Assembly (NCBI RefSeq): GCF_024362325.1
Contig: NZ_CP101497.1
Span: 868,001 to 932,000, forward strand
Length of the DNA stretch: 64,000 bases
Direction: 5' to 3'
Source: Microcella humidisoli
GTDB taxonomy: Bacteria; Actinomycetota; Actinomycetes; Actinomycetales; Microbacteriaceae
Of this stretch, positions 11,913 to 19,946 are shown piece by piece. Below the pieces are notes generated by a model, which was given only the letters and a program-made list of their open reading frames with translations, did no database searches and had not been told where the DNA came from. The translations under genes and the position numbers were made by a program. The first letter of the stretch is position 1, and each line of letters starts with the position of its first letter.

Positions 11913-12434
11913 ATGGCGGAGTTGCCGGACACTTGGTGGGGCTGGTCCCTGTCAAACGCCCTTTCAGCCGCGCAACTCTTGTTCACCGTCCTCGGGTTCG
12001 TCGCAACCGTCATCGCGCTTGTGGCGAATCGTTCAGCAGTGAAGGAAGGCACGCAGGCTACGCAAAGCTTGCGTGAGACGTTCCAGGTGCGGCGGGTGGC
12101 TGAACTCGTAGGCGCGCTACATGCCCTTGAAGAAAGCGTCGACGACCAGATCAGAATTAGGGACCGAGATGCAACTGGCGCTGCTCTGCTTGATTATGCA
12201 AACCGAGCAGATCGATCCACAGCCTTGCTCCGTGAGCTTGAAGACGAGGCTTCTCGGCGACTCGCCGACGCCCTGGAGAGCGCGTCGCTTACTGCGCGAC
12301 GTGCGAAAGACTCGCTTGCGAGGAACAAACGTGAGCCTGTGCAGGACCTGACAAGAACGGCCTCGGAGAAGATCACCGAAGCTGGGCAACTTGCTGCGCA
12401 GTACCTTGAGTTGAACGCATGGAAGGGGCCTTGA
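11913..12434 (+). CDS. membrane-anchored helical protein of unknown function
   Basis: 173 residues, not recognised. One strong transmembrane helix is seen at about 16-40 (LLFTVLGFVATVIALVA), preceded by a Trp-rich start with WWGW. A cytoplasmic, charged, mostly helical region follows, with likely coiled coil over about 45-165. It is followed one base later by a second unknown gene, so the two are coupled. Base composition is visibly lower in GC than the surrounding core genes, and the pair sits beside a restriction-modification system. A role as a membrane effector in defence is possible but unproven. No ribosome site is obvious. Confidence 0.7.
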   Translation: MAELPDTWWGWSLSNALSAAQLLFTVLGFVATVIALVANRSAVKEGTQATQSLRETFQVRRVAELVGALHALEESVDDQIRIRDRDATGAALLDYANRADRSTALLRELEDEASRRLADALESASLTARRAKDSLARNKREPVQDLTRTASEKITEAGQLAAQYLELNAWKGP

Positions 12435-12435
12435 G

Positions 12436-12813
12436 GTGAGCTTGGTTTCGAATGATGCGCTGCGATCTGCTATCGGGAGAATGCTTGAACTCACCGAAGC
12501 AAAGTCCCAGCGATGGACTCGATTTGAGGCGTCTGACGACGAGTACCAGACCGAAACGGAGAGTTTCGTCTTCTTCGTGCGGTCTCGCGACGATGACGGC
12601 AACGCCCCCTACGTACTCGAAATCGCTAGAAAGATCCCGAGTCATGAGCGTCTGATCAAGGTTCTCCGATACGTAACTGGTGGCCCAACCATCGTCTGGG
12701 ACCAGTTCGAAATCGACGAAACGGTGGAAAGGCTTTATGAGCTTGCGAAGGCAAGCGCATGGGGTCTGGAAGAAACCGAGTCTGAGTTGCTCAAGGAACT
12801 TGGAGTGGATTAG
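12436..12813 (+). CDS. small cytosolic protein of unknown function
   Basis: 125 residues, not recognised. No signal peptide or membrane helix. It is acidic, with an aromatic-rich central strand region (SFVFFVRSRDDD), a VLEIARKIP segment and a C-terminal helical tail. The GTG start lies one base after the stop of the membrane gene upstream, which implies stoichiometric co-expression. The 3' end overlaps by 4 bp the convergent HNH nuclease gene. It may be the soluble partner of the membrane protein. Confidence 0.65.
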   Translation: MSLVSNDALRSAIGRMLELTEAKSQRWTRFEASDDEYQTETESFVFFVRSRDDDGNAPYVLEIARKIPSHERLIKVLRYVTGGPTIVWDQFEIDETVERLYELAKASAWGLEETESELLKELGVD

Positions 12814-13568
12814 TCGAGTTCGACCTCTTCGGAGAGGATCGCCATTAGCTCGATGCGTTGAGAGATCGGCAGTCGAGCCCAGTCCGTGAATACCTTCTCT
12901 TTGTCGGTTAGGGGCCGACTACCGCGTTGCATCCATTGGAACAGCTCGAGCTTGTCAGCGCGACCTCCTACGTTCCGGACCCTGTTCAGGACCTCGTACT
13001 TGTCGGGGGGATTCAGTGTCGCGTCGCGCGACTCTTCGTTGCAGCGCTGGCACTCAGTACGAAGGTTCTCGTCGTCATCGGTACCGCCGCGCGCAACTGG
13101 GATGATGTGACCGATTGTGAGTCGCGCAAGCTTGCCCGGTGCATCGGCAAACTCACTCCCGCCGGCGGTAAAGCAGACCTGACAGGTATTGCCATCACGG
13201 TCGAAGATCCGACGGCGTTTGGGGCCGGAGATCACCTTCCGCCCGACAGCCACTGACGGCTTTTCGCCCAGATCGACGCGAACACCGATCGTCCGCACGA
13301 GATACTCATCGGGCTTCAGGGAAGGGTTGTTCTTGTAGTTGTCGATCGTCCAGCCGATTTCACGAAGGTCGCGCATACGTCGGTCGGCCTGGGCAACCCC
13401 AGGCACGGCATGCAACATCTCAAGCTTCGAGAACTTGTTGCCCTCGCCGACAGACGCGACGAATGCGGCGACCCTCGCCTTGGAGGACTTTTGGCGCAGC
13501 GGGTCGACAGTCAACGGAATCTCCTCGGTATCAACATGAGACGCAATTGGATTCTGGTGCATCATCAC
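12810..13568 (-). CDS. HNH restriction endonuclease (type II, partner of adjacent C5 methyltransferase)
   Basis: 252 residues. The C-terminal half holds a zinc-stabilised HNH fold: Cys129/Cys132, catalytic His154 in TIGHIIPVARGG, Asn168, and Cys173/Cys176 followed by Asn177. The N-terminal part (about 25-100) is predicted to be a winged-helix-like DNA-binding domain ending in EYLVRTIGVRVDLG. It lies divergent from a DNA cytosine methyltransferase with 183 bp between them, the layout of a type II R-M pair. The recognition site cannot be read from sequence. A perfect SOS-type palindrome lies 27 bp upstream of the ATG. GC content is lower than in flanking genes, a sign of transfer. Alternative: a stand-alone homing-like HNH protein, less likely given its neighbour. 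Confidence 0.82.
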   Translation of the reverse strand: MMMHQNPIASHVDTEEIPLTVDPLRQKSSKARVAAFVASVGEGNKFSKLEMLHAVPGVAQADRRMRDLREIGWTIDNYKNNPSLKPDEYLVRTIGVRVDLGEKPSVAVGRKVISGPKRRRIFDRDGNTCQVCFTAGGSEFADAPGKLARLTIGHIIPVARGGTDDDENLRTECQRCNEESRDATLNPPDKYEVLNRVRNVGGRADKLELFQWMQRGSRPLTDKEKVFTDWARLPISQRIELMAILSEEVELD

Positions 13569-13594
13569 TCAATTGTCTGGGCGGTCATCTACAT

Positions 13595-13610
13595 TCGAAC
13601 TCGGGTTCGA
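13595..13610. promoter_or_regulatory. predicted LexA (SOS) box before the restriction endonuclease
   Basis: TCGAAC-TCGG-GTTCGA is a perfect 6-4-6 palindrome matching the Gram-positive SOS box CGAAC-N4-GTTCG. On the minus strand it lies just upstream of a possible -10 (TAGATG, 13583-13588) of the HNH gene, where bound LexA would block transcription. It is about 140 bp from the methyltransferase start. Confidence 0.7.
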
Positions 13611-13751
13611 CTCGCTCCTGGCCCTGCCACAATCGCACACCAACCAAGGATGAGCGTCGTAACACAGTGGGCGACGAAGTGGGTCAGTGGTGCAAGTGGC
13701 AGCACAATAGGACCAACGAGACCTCGCGTCTCAGGAGTGGGAGAGTGACTT

Positions 13752-15002
13752 GTGAGCCACCTCGAAGTGGTCGAAATCTGCGCCGGTGCCGGTGGCCAGG
13801 CCTACGGACTCCACCGCGCAGGTTTCCATCATGCGTTGGCAGTCGAGCTCGACGCACAGGCGGCAGCGACCTTGGAAGCAAACTCGAACTGGCGTGTTGC
13901 CGTCGGCGACGTTGCGGACCCAGCCGTCTGGGACCCCTCCGAGTACAAGGGGATTGCGCTTCTCGCCGGCGGCGTACCTTGCCCCCCGTTCTCCATGGCA
14001 GGCAAGCAACTCGGCTCCGCCGATGAACGGGATCTCTTTGCTTGGGCGGTTGAGCAAGTGGGAATCTTGAAGCCACGTGCCCTGATGCTCGAGAACGTGC
14101 GCGGTCTTGCTGCACCGAGGTTTGCGGCCTACCGCCAGCACGTTCTCGACAGGTTGGCGGAGTTCGGCTACGTCGGGGACTGGCGGTTGCTCACGTCGGC
14201 AGACTTCGGCCTACCCCAGCTTCGACCGCGATTCGTCCTTGTCGCGATGAAGCCAAAAGACGCCGCATACTTCCGGTGGCCGGAACCAATGGCCCGACGG
14301 TTGACCGTGGGAGAAGCGCTCGGCGACCTTATGGCGGAGAACGGCTGGCCTCACGCTCGGGAATGGGCCGCCTTCGCCAACGGTATTGCTCCCACACTCG
14401 TCGGCGGAAGCAAGAAGCACGGAGGGGCGGACCTTGGCCCGACGAGGGCGAAGCTTGCTTGGTCCAAGCTCGGCGTCGATGCAAAGGGAATAGCGGAGGA
14501 GGCCCCGGGGCCTGACGCTCCGCACTTCTCCCTCCGCGCGCCGCGCTTGACAATCCCAATGGTGGCTCGGCTGCAGGGATGGGGATCCGACTCGGGTTGG
14601 ATCTTCACCGGACGAAAGACTTCTCAATACCGACAGATCGGCAATGCCTTCCCGCCGCCGGTTGCCGAAGCAGTCGGACGCGCGATCAAGAGCGCCCTGT
14701 TGCATGAAGGGACACCCCACCAGGTTCCCGAGCTCGTCAGCGATCTACACGACCCGATCTACCGAGAGCTCTCGCGCGCGGCTGACTTCGTATCCCTTGA
14801 ACGGCTCGTAGCAGCCATGACTGTGGGGACCGAGTCGTTGGTGCAGCGACAGCTGGCGGTGCTGGCGCGGGACTTCGAGCTCGAGGAACTCCAGACGGCG
14901 AACGGCCCGATGTACAGGCTCGGAGACTTCAAGGGCTTCACGGGCGAGTCTTCACACCCCCGTAACGAGTACATCGCCCAGCACCGAAACCGCGTCAGCT
15001 GA
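13752..15002 (+). CDS. DNA (cytosine-5-)-methyltransferase with C-terminal extension
   Basis: Modification enzyme of the R-M system. 416 residues. Motif I is EICAGAGGQAYGL. Catalytic Cys77 is in GGVPCPPFS (motif IV). Motif VI ENV is at 114-116, motif VIII QLRPR at 156-160, and motif X QYRQIGNAFPPPVA at 292-305. The target-recognition region lies between about 165 and 285. Residues 322-416 form an extra domain, possibly a winged helix, not part of the minimal enzyme; it may help sequence recognition or autoregulation. The GTG start follows an AGGAGTGGGAGAG ribosome region. Confidence 0.92.
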   Translation: MSHLEVVEICAGAGGQAYGLHRAGFHHALAVELDAQAAATLEANSNWRVAVGDVADPAVWDPSEYKGIALLAGGVPCPPFSMAGKQLGSADERDLFAWAVEQVGILKPRALMLENVRGLAAPRFAAYRQHVLDRLAEFGYVGDWRLLTSADFGLPQLRPRFVLVAMKPKDAAYFRWPEPMARRLTVGEALGDLMAENGWPHAREWAAFANGIAPTLVGGSKKHGGADLGPTRAKLAWSKLGVDAKGIAEEAPGPDAPHFSLRAPRLTIPMVARLQGWGSDSGWIFTGRKTSQYRQIGNAFPPPVAEAVGRAIKSALLHEGTPHQVPELVSDLHDPIYRELSRAADFVSLERLVAAMTVGTESLVQRQLAVLARDFELEELQTANGPMYRLGDFKGFTGESSHPRNEYIAQHRNRVS

Positions 15003-15050
15003 CCCGGCTGTCATAGAGGTCCAACCCTGTCCAGGTCTACTCTGGGGCGC

Positions 15051-15509
15051 ATGGCTGAGGGCAGAGCATCCACCGGCAATGACGGGTTCACCGCGGACGA
15101 GCGCGCCGCGATGAAGGAGCGGGCGGCCGAGCTGCGCGCGCAGGCGAAGCGGGCCAAGGGCGCGGCGAAGGCCGAAGCCGAGCTCAACGACCTGCTCGAG
15201 GCGATCGCGAAGCTTCCTGACGAGGGCGACCGAGCGCTCGCCACGACGCTGCACGAGGTGATCATGGCGGCGGCTCCGCAGCTGGCGCCGCGCACCTGGT
15301 ACGGCATGCCTGCCTACGCGCTCGACGGCAAAGTGCTGTGCTTCGTGCAGCCGGCCAGCAAGTTCGACACCCGCTACACGACGCTCGGCTTCAACGACAC
15401 CGCGCAGCTCGACGACGGCGCCATGTGGCCGGCGTCGTTCGCGGTCACCACGATCGGGCCGGCCGAGAAGACGCGCATCACCGAGCTGGTCACGCGCGCG
15501 GTCGGCTGA
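15051..15509 (+). CDS. DUF1801 (YdhG-like) domain protein
   Basis: 152 residues. A charged Ala/Lys/Glu N-terminal helix (about 12-50) precedes a compact domain with PRTWYGMPAYALDGKVLCF, typical of the DUF1801/YdhG fold whose members have been called iron-chaperone-like. No membrane segment. It marks the return to high-GC core sequence after the R-M island. Precise function is unknown. Confidence 0.75.
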   Translation: MAEGRASTGNDGFTADERAAMKERAAELRAQAKRAKGAAKAEAELNDLLEAIAKLPDEGDRALATTLHEVIMAAAPQLAPRTWYGMPAYALDGKVLCFVQPASKFDTRYTTLGFNDTAQLDDGAMWPASFAVTTIGPAEKTRITELVTRAVG

Positions 15510-15545
15510 GCCGACGGCCGACGGACGACCGCGGCGCCGCATCCC

Positions 15546-15905
15546 CTATTCGAAGATGACGTAGACCTTCTTCAGCGGCTCGGTGACCTCCCAGAAGCCC
15601 TGCCATCCGATCGGGAAGATCACCAGATCACCGGGCTGGATGTCCTGGGGCTCCTTGCCGTCTTCGGTCACCGTCATGCGGCCCGCGATCACGTAGATGA
15701 CCTCGCCGCTGTCGGTGAACTCCCACCGCGAGCGACCCGGGTCGGTCTCCCAGATGCCGACGTCGAGCGAGCTCGCCGTGCCGGAGAACACCTCGAGGTA
15801 GGTGGTGGCGATGTCGGCGCCGAGCGGGTCGGCCAGCGGCAGCTCGAGCGGGGTGTGAGTCTGGTCAGCGCGGGTGATCGAGCCGGTGCGGCACACGATG
15901 GCCAT
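15546..15905 (-). CDS. cupin domain protein (cupin_3/DUF861 type)
   Basis: About 119 residues forming a single cupin barrel: SRWEFTDSGEVIYVIAGRM, a turn at EDGKEPQDIQPGD, and FPIGWQGFWEVTEPLKKVYVIFE. This subgroup includes ureidoglycine aminohydrolase-like and other small-molecule cupins. The full set of canonical metal His residues is not seen. The ATG at 15905 has a GAAAGG ribosome site; a GTG 21 bp upstream is possible. No partner genes point to a substrate. Confidence 0.8.
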   Translation of the reverse strand: MAIVCRTGSITRADQTHTPLELPLADPLGADIATTYLEVFSGTASSLDVGIWETDPGRSRWEFTDSGEVIYVIAGRMTVTEDGKEPQDIQPGDLVIFPIGWQGFWEVTEPLKKVYVIFE

Positions 15906-16009
15906 GAGGGGTTGCCTTTCGTTCACGGGACGTCGTGACGGGACACTATCGCGACCGGCCGACGGACAGGGGCTTGGGCGAGTCCGCCCCGATCCGGCAC
16001 ACTGGGGGC

Positions 16010-16909
16010 ATGAGGTCGAGAACGAGAAGCGCTCGCGTTCTTCTCGCCGTCAGCGTGCTGCTGAGCGTCGCTGCGCCGGGTGCCGCAATCGCTGCGCCCG
16101 CCGACCACACCCAGCCCGCCGCGGCGGAAGCCGTCACCGACCTGACCTTCGCCGTCGGCACGGCCTGGATGGATCCGACGCAGGGCGACTCTCTCGGCCG
16201 ACCGTACTTCGCTGTTCCCTTCACCTTCCCGCCGTATCCCGAGGGTCTGGGCGTGGTGGCTAACAGCAAGTCGACGCGTGAGTTCGGCTTCGCCGCCGAA
16301 TGCGAGTTCACTCGGTTCGTTCCGGCCGCGGGCGAAGGCGAACTGACGTGCACGCTCGTCGACGACCTCGAGCCGGCCAACCACGAGCTGATGGTCTATC
16401 TCAAGAGCGATCGATCGGCCAACTACCAAGCGCGCCTGTTCATCGAGCTGTGCCCCCTCACCGGCTGCAGCCCGCTGTTCTCGGTCACCGCCGTGCAGGC
16501 TGCGGCGATCGAGGTATGCCCCGGTGACGCGTTCAGCGGGTCGTTCACCTACGACTTCAATCTGCCCTGGAACGCGCGCGGGGCCGCCCTCGGCACCGGG
16601 GCACCCGCGGGCGTCGCCCTCGACGCCGGCCCGGTGCGCGACGGGGGCGCCTTCAGCATCGCGGGGTCGCTCTCCGAGCCGGGCGAGCAGAGCATCCCGA
16701 TCATCGTCACCGACGAGTTCGGCGGCGAGCACCCGACAGCGGTGACGGTCACCGTGCGCGACGCCGCCACGGTCGCCTGCGGGATGCTCGCCGCGACCGG
16801 CCCGTCACCCCTCGGCCCGCCCGCCGCCGTCGCCGCGCTCGCGTTGCTGCTGGCCGGGGCGCTCACCCTGCACCGCGCCCGGCGCGGCACCGTCACGCCG
16901 CGCGACTGA
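16010..16909 (+). CDS. secreted protein with LAATG-type cell-wall sorting signal
   Basis: About 299 residues. A signal peptide (about 1-27, ending AAIAAPA) is followed by an extracellular region with six or so cysteines and beta-rich stretches. The C-terminal sorting signal is LAATG, a hydrophobic helix (PPAAVAALALLLAGALTL) and the basic tail HRARRG, typical of class E-like actinobacterial sortase substrates. No sortase is encoded in the window. The ATG at 16010 directly begins the signal peptide. The external domain was not recognised. Confidence 0.8.
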   Translation: MRSRTRSARVLLAVSVLLSVAAPGAAIAAPADHTQPAAAEAVTDLTFAVGTAWMDPTQGDSLGRPYFAVPFTFPPYPEGLGVVANSKSTREFGFAAECEFTRFVPAAGEGELTCTLVDDLEPANHELMVYLKSDRSANYQARLFIELCPLTGCSPLFSVTAVQAAAIEVCPGDAFSGSFTYDFNLPWNARGAALGTGAPAGVALDAGPVRDGGAFSIAGSLSEPGEQSIPIIVTDEFGGEHPTAVTVTVRDAATVACGMLAATGPSPLGPPAAVAALALLLAGALTLHRARRGTVTPRD

Positions 16910-16958
16910 GCATGCTCGCGCGTGCAGCAGCACGGTCGCGCCCGATTAGCCTTGACCA

Positions 16959-17789
16959 GTGATCGTCGGCCTCGGCACCCTGCTCAATGTCACGACGATC
17001 GTCGTCGGAGCCGCCATCGGCGTGCTCATCGGCAACCGCCTGCCCGAGCGCACCAACCGCGTCGTCACCGATGCCCTCGGCCTCATCACGATCGTGCTCG
17101 GCGGCCTCAACCTCGTCTCGCTCACCAACAGCGACTTCGTCGGGGCGGTCGGCGCCGGCGGCACCTTCCTCGTCGTCATCGGCGCCTTGCTCATCGGCAG
17201 CATCGTCGGCTCGCTCGCCGGCATCGAGCGCCGGCTCGAAGGCTTCGGGGGCTGGCTGCAAGACCGGCTGACGCGGCGCGGCCGCAGCGCAGCATCCGTC
17301 GCCGAATCGGCGCCCACGCGCGCATCAGAAACAGCCGACAGCCTCGTGGATGCTCGCCTCGCGATCAGCCCCCGCGAGAAATTCATCAACGGCTTCGTCG
17401 ACGCGTCGCTCGTGTTCGCGATCGGGCCCCTCGCGATTCTCGGAGCGTTCCAAGACGGCACGGGTCAGGGCATCGACCAGCTGGCCCTCAAGTCGACGCT
17501 CGACGGCTTCGCCTCGATCGCCTTCGCCGCCTCGCTCGGCTGGGGTGTTGCGTTCTCGGCGATCCCCGTCGGCATCTGGCAAGGGCTGCTGACCGTGCTG
17601 GCCTTCGCCCTCGGCTCGGTCATGTCGGGCGCGGCGATCGCGGCCCTCACGGCGACGGGCGGCGTGCTGCTGCTCGGCGTCGGCCTGCGCCTGCTCAACC
17701 TGCGCGCGGTCGCCGTGGCCGACATGCTGCCCGCGCTCATCGTCGCGCCGCTGCTGACCGTCGGCATCGCGGCGCTGCTCGGCAACTAG
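16959..17789 (+). CDS. DUF554 family membrane protein
   Basis: 276 residues, about seven hydrophobic segments. It begins with the typical GLGTLLNVTTIVVGAAIGVLIG helix and carries the family's FINGFVDASLVFAIGPLAILGAFQDG stretch. Relatives (YdfK/YqgA) are inner-membrane proteins of unknown transport function. A polar loop at about 100-140 is Ala/Arg-rich. GTG start, unlinked to its neighbours. Confidence 0.85.
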   Translation: MIVGLGTLLNVTTIVVGAAIGVLIGNRLPERTNRVVTDALGLITIVLGGLNLVSLTNSDFVGAVGAGGTFLVVIGALLIGSIVGSLAGIERRLEGFGGWLQDRLTRRGRSAASVAESAPTRASETADSLVDARLAISPREKFINGFVDASLVFAIGPLAILGAFQDGTGQGIDQLALKSTLDGFASIAFAASLGWGVAFSAIPVGIWQGLLTVLAFALGSVMSGAAIAALTATGGVLLLGVGLRLLNLRAVAVADMLPALIVAPLLTVGIAALLGN

Positions 17790-17798
17790 TCGCGCACG

Positions 17799-18233
17799 TC
17801 AGCCCGCGACGTTGGTGAGCGGGTCGATCGGGCGCACGACCGCGCCCCGGGCATCCTCGACCGGGTAGCCCTCGCGCGCCCAGTACTCGAAGCCGCCGAT
17901 CATCTCCTTCACCGGAACTCCGAGGCGCGCGAGCTCGAGCGCCCCCTTCGCGCCGCCGTTGCAGCCGGGCGACCAGCAGTAGACGACGACGGGGATGCCC
18001 TCGCCGAGTTCGGCGACGCGCGCAGCCAACTCTTGCCGCGGGATGTGCAGCGCCCCGGCCGCATGCCCCTGATCCCAGGCGGCCTGCCCGCGCACGTCGA
18101 CGAGGTGGAACACCTCGCCGGCCTGGCGCGCGGCCCACACGTCGGAGGCATCCGTCTCGACGGCGAGCTTCGCGGCGTAGTGCGCGGCCGTGGTGGCCGG
18201 GTCGTCGAAGCTGCCGAGCGCCGAGCCGGTCAT
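17799..18233 (-). CDS. rhodanese-like sulfurtransferase
   Basis: 144 residues, single rhodanese domain. VFHLVDVRG and the active-site loop YCWSPGCNGGAKGA are present, with persulfide Cys86 in place and a second Cys five residues on. The ATG overlaps the upstream membrane-protein stop (ATGA), so the two are coupled. It probably handles sulfane sulfur; the partner membrane protein gives no clear clue. Confidence 0.88.
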   Translation of the reverse strand: MTGSALGSFDDPATTAAHYAAKLAVETDASDVWAARQAGEVFHLVDVRGQAAWDQGHAAGALHIPRQELAARVAELGEGIPVVVYCWSPGCNGGAKGALELARLGVPVKEMIGGFEYWAREGYPVEDARGAVVRPIDPLTNVAG

Positions 18234-19342
18234 GCTGCGGCCACCGCGGGCGCGGGCGCAGCATCCGGAGCCGTCTGCTCGGTGAAGGCGCTGATGTAGC
18301 GGATGAAGACGGCGATCCACGCGAAGATGATCGCGAAGGCGACGAGCTCGAACGCCGTGAGGTTCCAGTACTGCACCGGGTAGAAGAGCACCGCGCCCAC
18401 GATGAGCGCGGCCGCGAAGCCGAAGCTCACGAGGAAGAAGCGCCCGGGCAGTCCCTTCAGCAGCCACGGAGACGCGAAGAGCAGCACGAGGAACGTGACG
18501 GCCATGCCTGAGGCCGAGAGGTTGTGCAGCAGGATGCTGACCGTGAGCGGGAAGATGCCGACGCACGACAGCATGACGCCCATGATCACGAAGATGATCG
18601 ACACCGTGCGCGGGGCGCTCGCCCGCGACAGAACGCCGCGGTCGACGAGCAGCTGCAGATCGCGCTGCAGGTAGAGGGCGAACGTCGTCACGAGGAAGCC
18701 CGCGATGATGAGCGTGAGGTTGAACAGGCTGCTCGAGCGGTCGCCGAAGGTGCCGAGCTGGCTGAAGTGGTACTCCCACCAGGCCGGGTCGCTCGCGGTC
18801 GCCATGGCCGTGATCGTGCCGAACGTCATGAAGAGCACGAGCAGGCTCGAGAGCTTCGGGGTCGTGATCGACGAGACCGAGAGGTAGATCCAGTACGCGC
18901 CGAGGGCCGTGACCGTCGCCATGGCGATCGTCGTGAAGGGAGCATCCAGCGTCACGCCCTGGAAGCTGCGCTGCAGCAGCAGGAACGTCGCGATCGCCGC
19001 GAGCACCGCGAGCACGGCGTGCACGAAGGCCACCGAGGTGGCGTCGACGATGAACTTCCACGACGCGAGCTCGAGCCGCCACTGCTGACCGAGCACGCTT
19101 CGGCTGCGCCAGTAGCCGACGTAGGCCACGATCACGCCCGCCACGAGGATCGACCCGGCGCTCGCGACGCCGAGCGAGACGCCGCCCCAGATCGGCGGGT
19201 TCGTGCCGGCGAAGAGCACGCCGCCCACGATGAGGGTCACGGCGCCGACGGCGAGGGCGACCGCGAAGGCCTCCGACTCGACGTCGAGCGGGGTGCGGAC
19301 AGGCGCGGTGGTGCCGGTGGGCGCGGGGGCGGCGGTGCTCAT
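18230..19342 (-). CDS. polytopic membrane protein (DUF998-like)
   Basis: 370 residues with about nine or ten hydrophobic helices and short loops. It resembles DUF998-type membrane proteins by its spacing and Gly/Ser-rich helices, but no catalytic motif is visible. The start follows a Pro/Thr/Ala-rich cytosolic N-terminus of about 25 residues. It is translationally coupled to the rhodanese downstream. Confidence 0.7.
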   Translation of the reverse strand: MSTAAPAPTGTTAPVRTPLDVESEAFAVALAVGAVTLIVGGVLFAGTNPPIWGGVSLGVASAGSILVAGVIVAYVGYWRSRSVLGQQWRLELASWKFIVDATSVAFVHAVLAVLAAIATFLLLQRSFQGVTLDAPFTTIAMATVTALGAYWIYLSVSSITTPKLSSLLVLFMTFGTITAMATASDPAWWEYHFSQLGTFGDRSSSLFNLTLIIAGFLVTTFALYLQRDLQLLVDRGVLSRASAPRTVSIIFVIMGVMLSCVGIFPLTVSILLHNLSASGMAVTFLVLLFASPWLLKGLPGRFFLVSFGFAAALIVGAVLFYPVQYWNLTAFELVAFAIIFAWIAVFIRYISAFTEQTAPDAAPAPAVAAA

Positions 19343-19424
19343 GCGGTCAGTCTAGAGACGGCGGTGGATGCTCGACAGGGGCCGTTCGGGAAGAACTCAC
19401 GCACGACCGTGGTTGGCTTGAGAC

Positions 19425-19685
19425 ATGACCGACTCACTTGCTCCCGCCGCCGGCACGATCACGATGTACGGCGCCGACTGGTGCCGCGACTGCCGCCGCA
19501 CCGAGGCCCTGCTCAACGACCTCGGCGTCGAGTGGACCAAGGTCGACGTGGAGGCCTCGGCCGACGCCGCCGCGCAGGCGCAGGCCATCAGCGGCCGCAT
19601 GAACATTCCCGTCGTCGTCTTCCCCGACGGATCGCACCTCGTCGAGCCCAGCGACGACGCCGTGCGCACAGCGCTCGGCCTCTAG
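19425..19685 (+). CDS. glutaredoxin/mycoredoxin-like protein
   Basis: 86 residues, thioredoxin fold. Active site C20-R-D-C23 in YGADWCRDCRR, the cis-Pro segment NIPVVVFPDG, and a C-terminal LVEPSDDAVRTALGL helix. Actinobacterial homologues act as mycoredoxins that reduce mycothiol mixed disulfides. The CRDC active site differs from the CGYC of classical Mrx1, so the redox partner is uncertain. The stop codon is inside a perfect 8-bp hairpin (19672-19692). Confidence 0.85.
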   Translation: MTDSLAPAAGTITMYGADWCRDCRRTEALLNDLGVEWTKVDVEASADAAAQAQAISGRMNIPVVVFPDGSHLVEPSDDAVRTALGL

Positions 19686-19746
19686 CCGAGCGCAATCAGC
19701 ACAGCGCTGGGCGTCTAGCCGAGCGCATCAGCACCGTGCTCGGCGT
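19667..19746 (+). repeat. imperfect tandem duplication of the glutaredoxin gene end
   Basis: A 33-base unit starting CACAGCGCT and ending CGCAATCAG (19667-19699) is repeated almost exactly at 19700-19731, with a decayed third partial unit after it. Each unit carries a CTAG-containing GCTCGGC/GCCGAGC-type arm. The first unit holds the real stop codon, so the rest is a non-coding echo of the gene end. Confidence 0.75.
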
Positions 19747-19795
19747 ACCCTCGGCTTAAGGGCCCGTTCCGGCTCCCCAATGTAAGGAGAGCCCC

Positions 19796-19942
19796 ATGGG
19801 CGAGAAGTCCGCACGCAAGAACAGCCCGAAGACCGCGGCGGCGAAGACGCTGAAAGAGAAGCGGGTCGCGAAGGCCGACAAGAAGGCCTCGAACGGCCGC
19901 TCGCAGAACTCCGACGCGGTGACGAACGCCACCCACAAGTAG
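19796..19942 (+). CDS. small basic conserved-type protein (48 aa)
   Basis: 48 residues, extremely Lys/Ala-rich (KTLKEKRVAKADKKASNG) with a polar C-terminus ending THK. A near-perfect TAAGGAGA ribosome site sits 8 bp before the ATG, which argues that it is real despite its size. Similar short lysine-rich proteins occur in related actinobacteria. Nucleic-acid or ribosome association is a guess based on charge only. Confidence 0.75.
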   Translation: MGEKSARKNSPKTAAAKTLKEKRVAKADKKASNGRSQNSDAVTNATHK

Positions 19943-19946
19943 CGCG

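Noticed and set aside
12052..12813. Toxin-antitoxin module for the unknown gene pair
   Set aside because: Neither protein shows a recognisable toxin fold or an antitoxin DNA-binding motif, and the first has a membrane helix and is too long for a typical TA pair.
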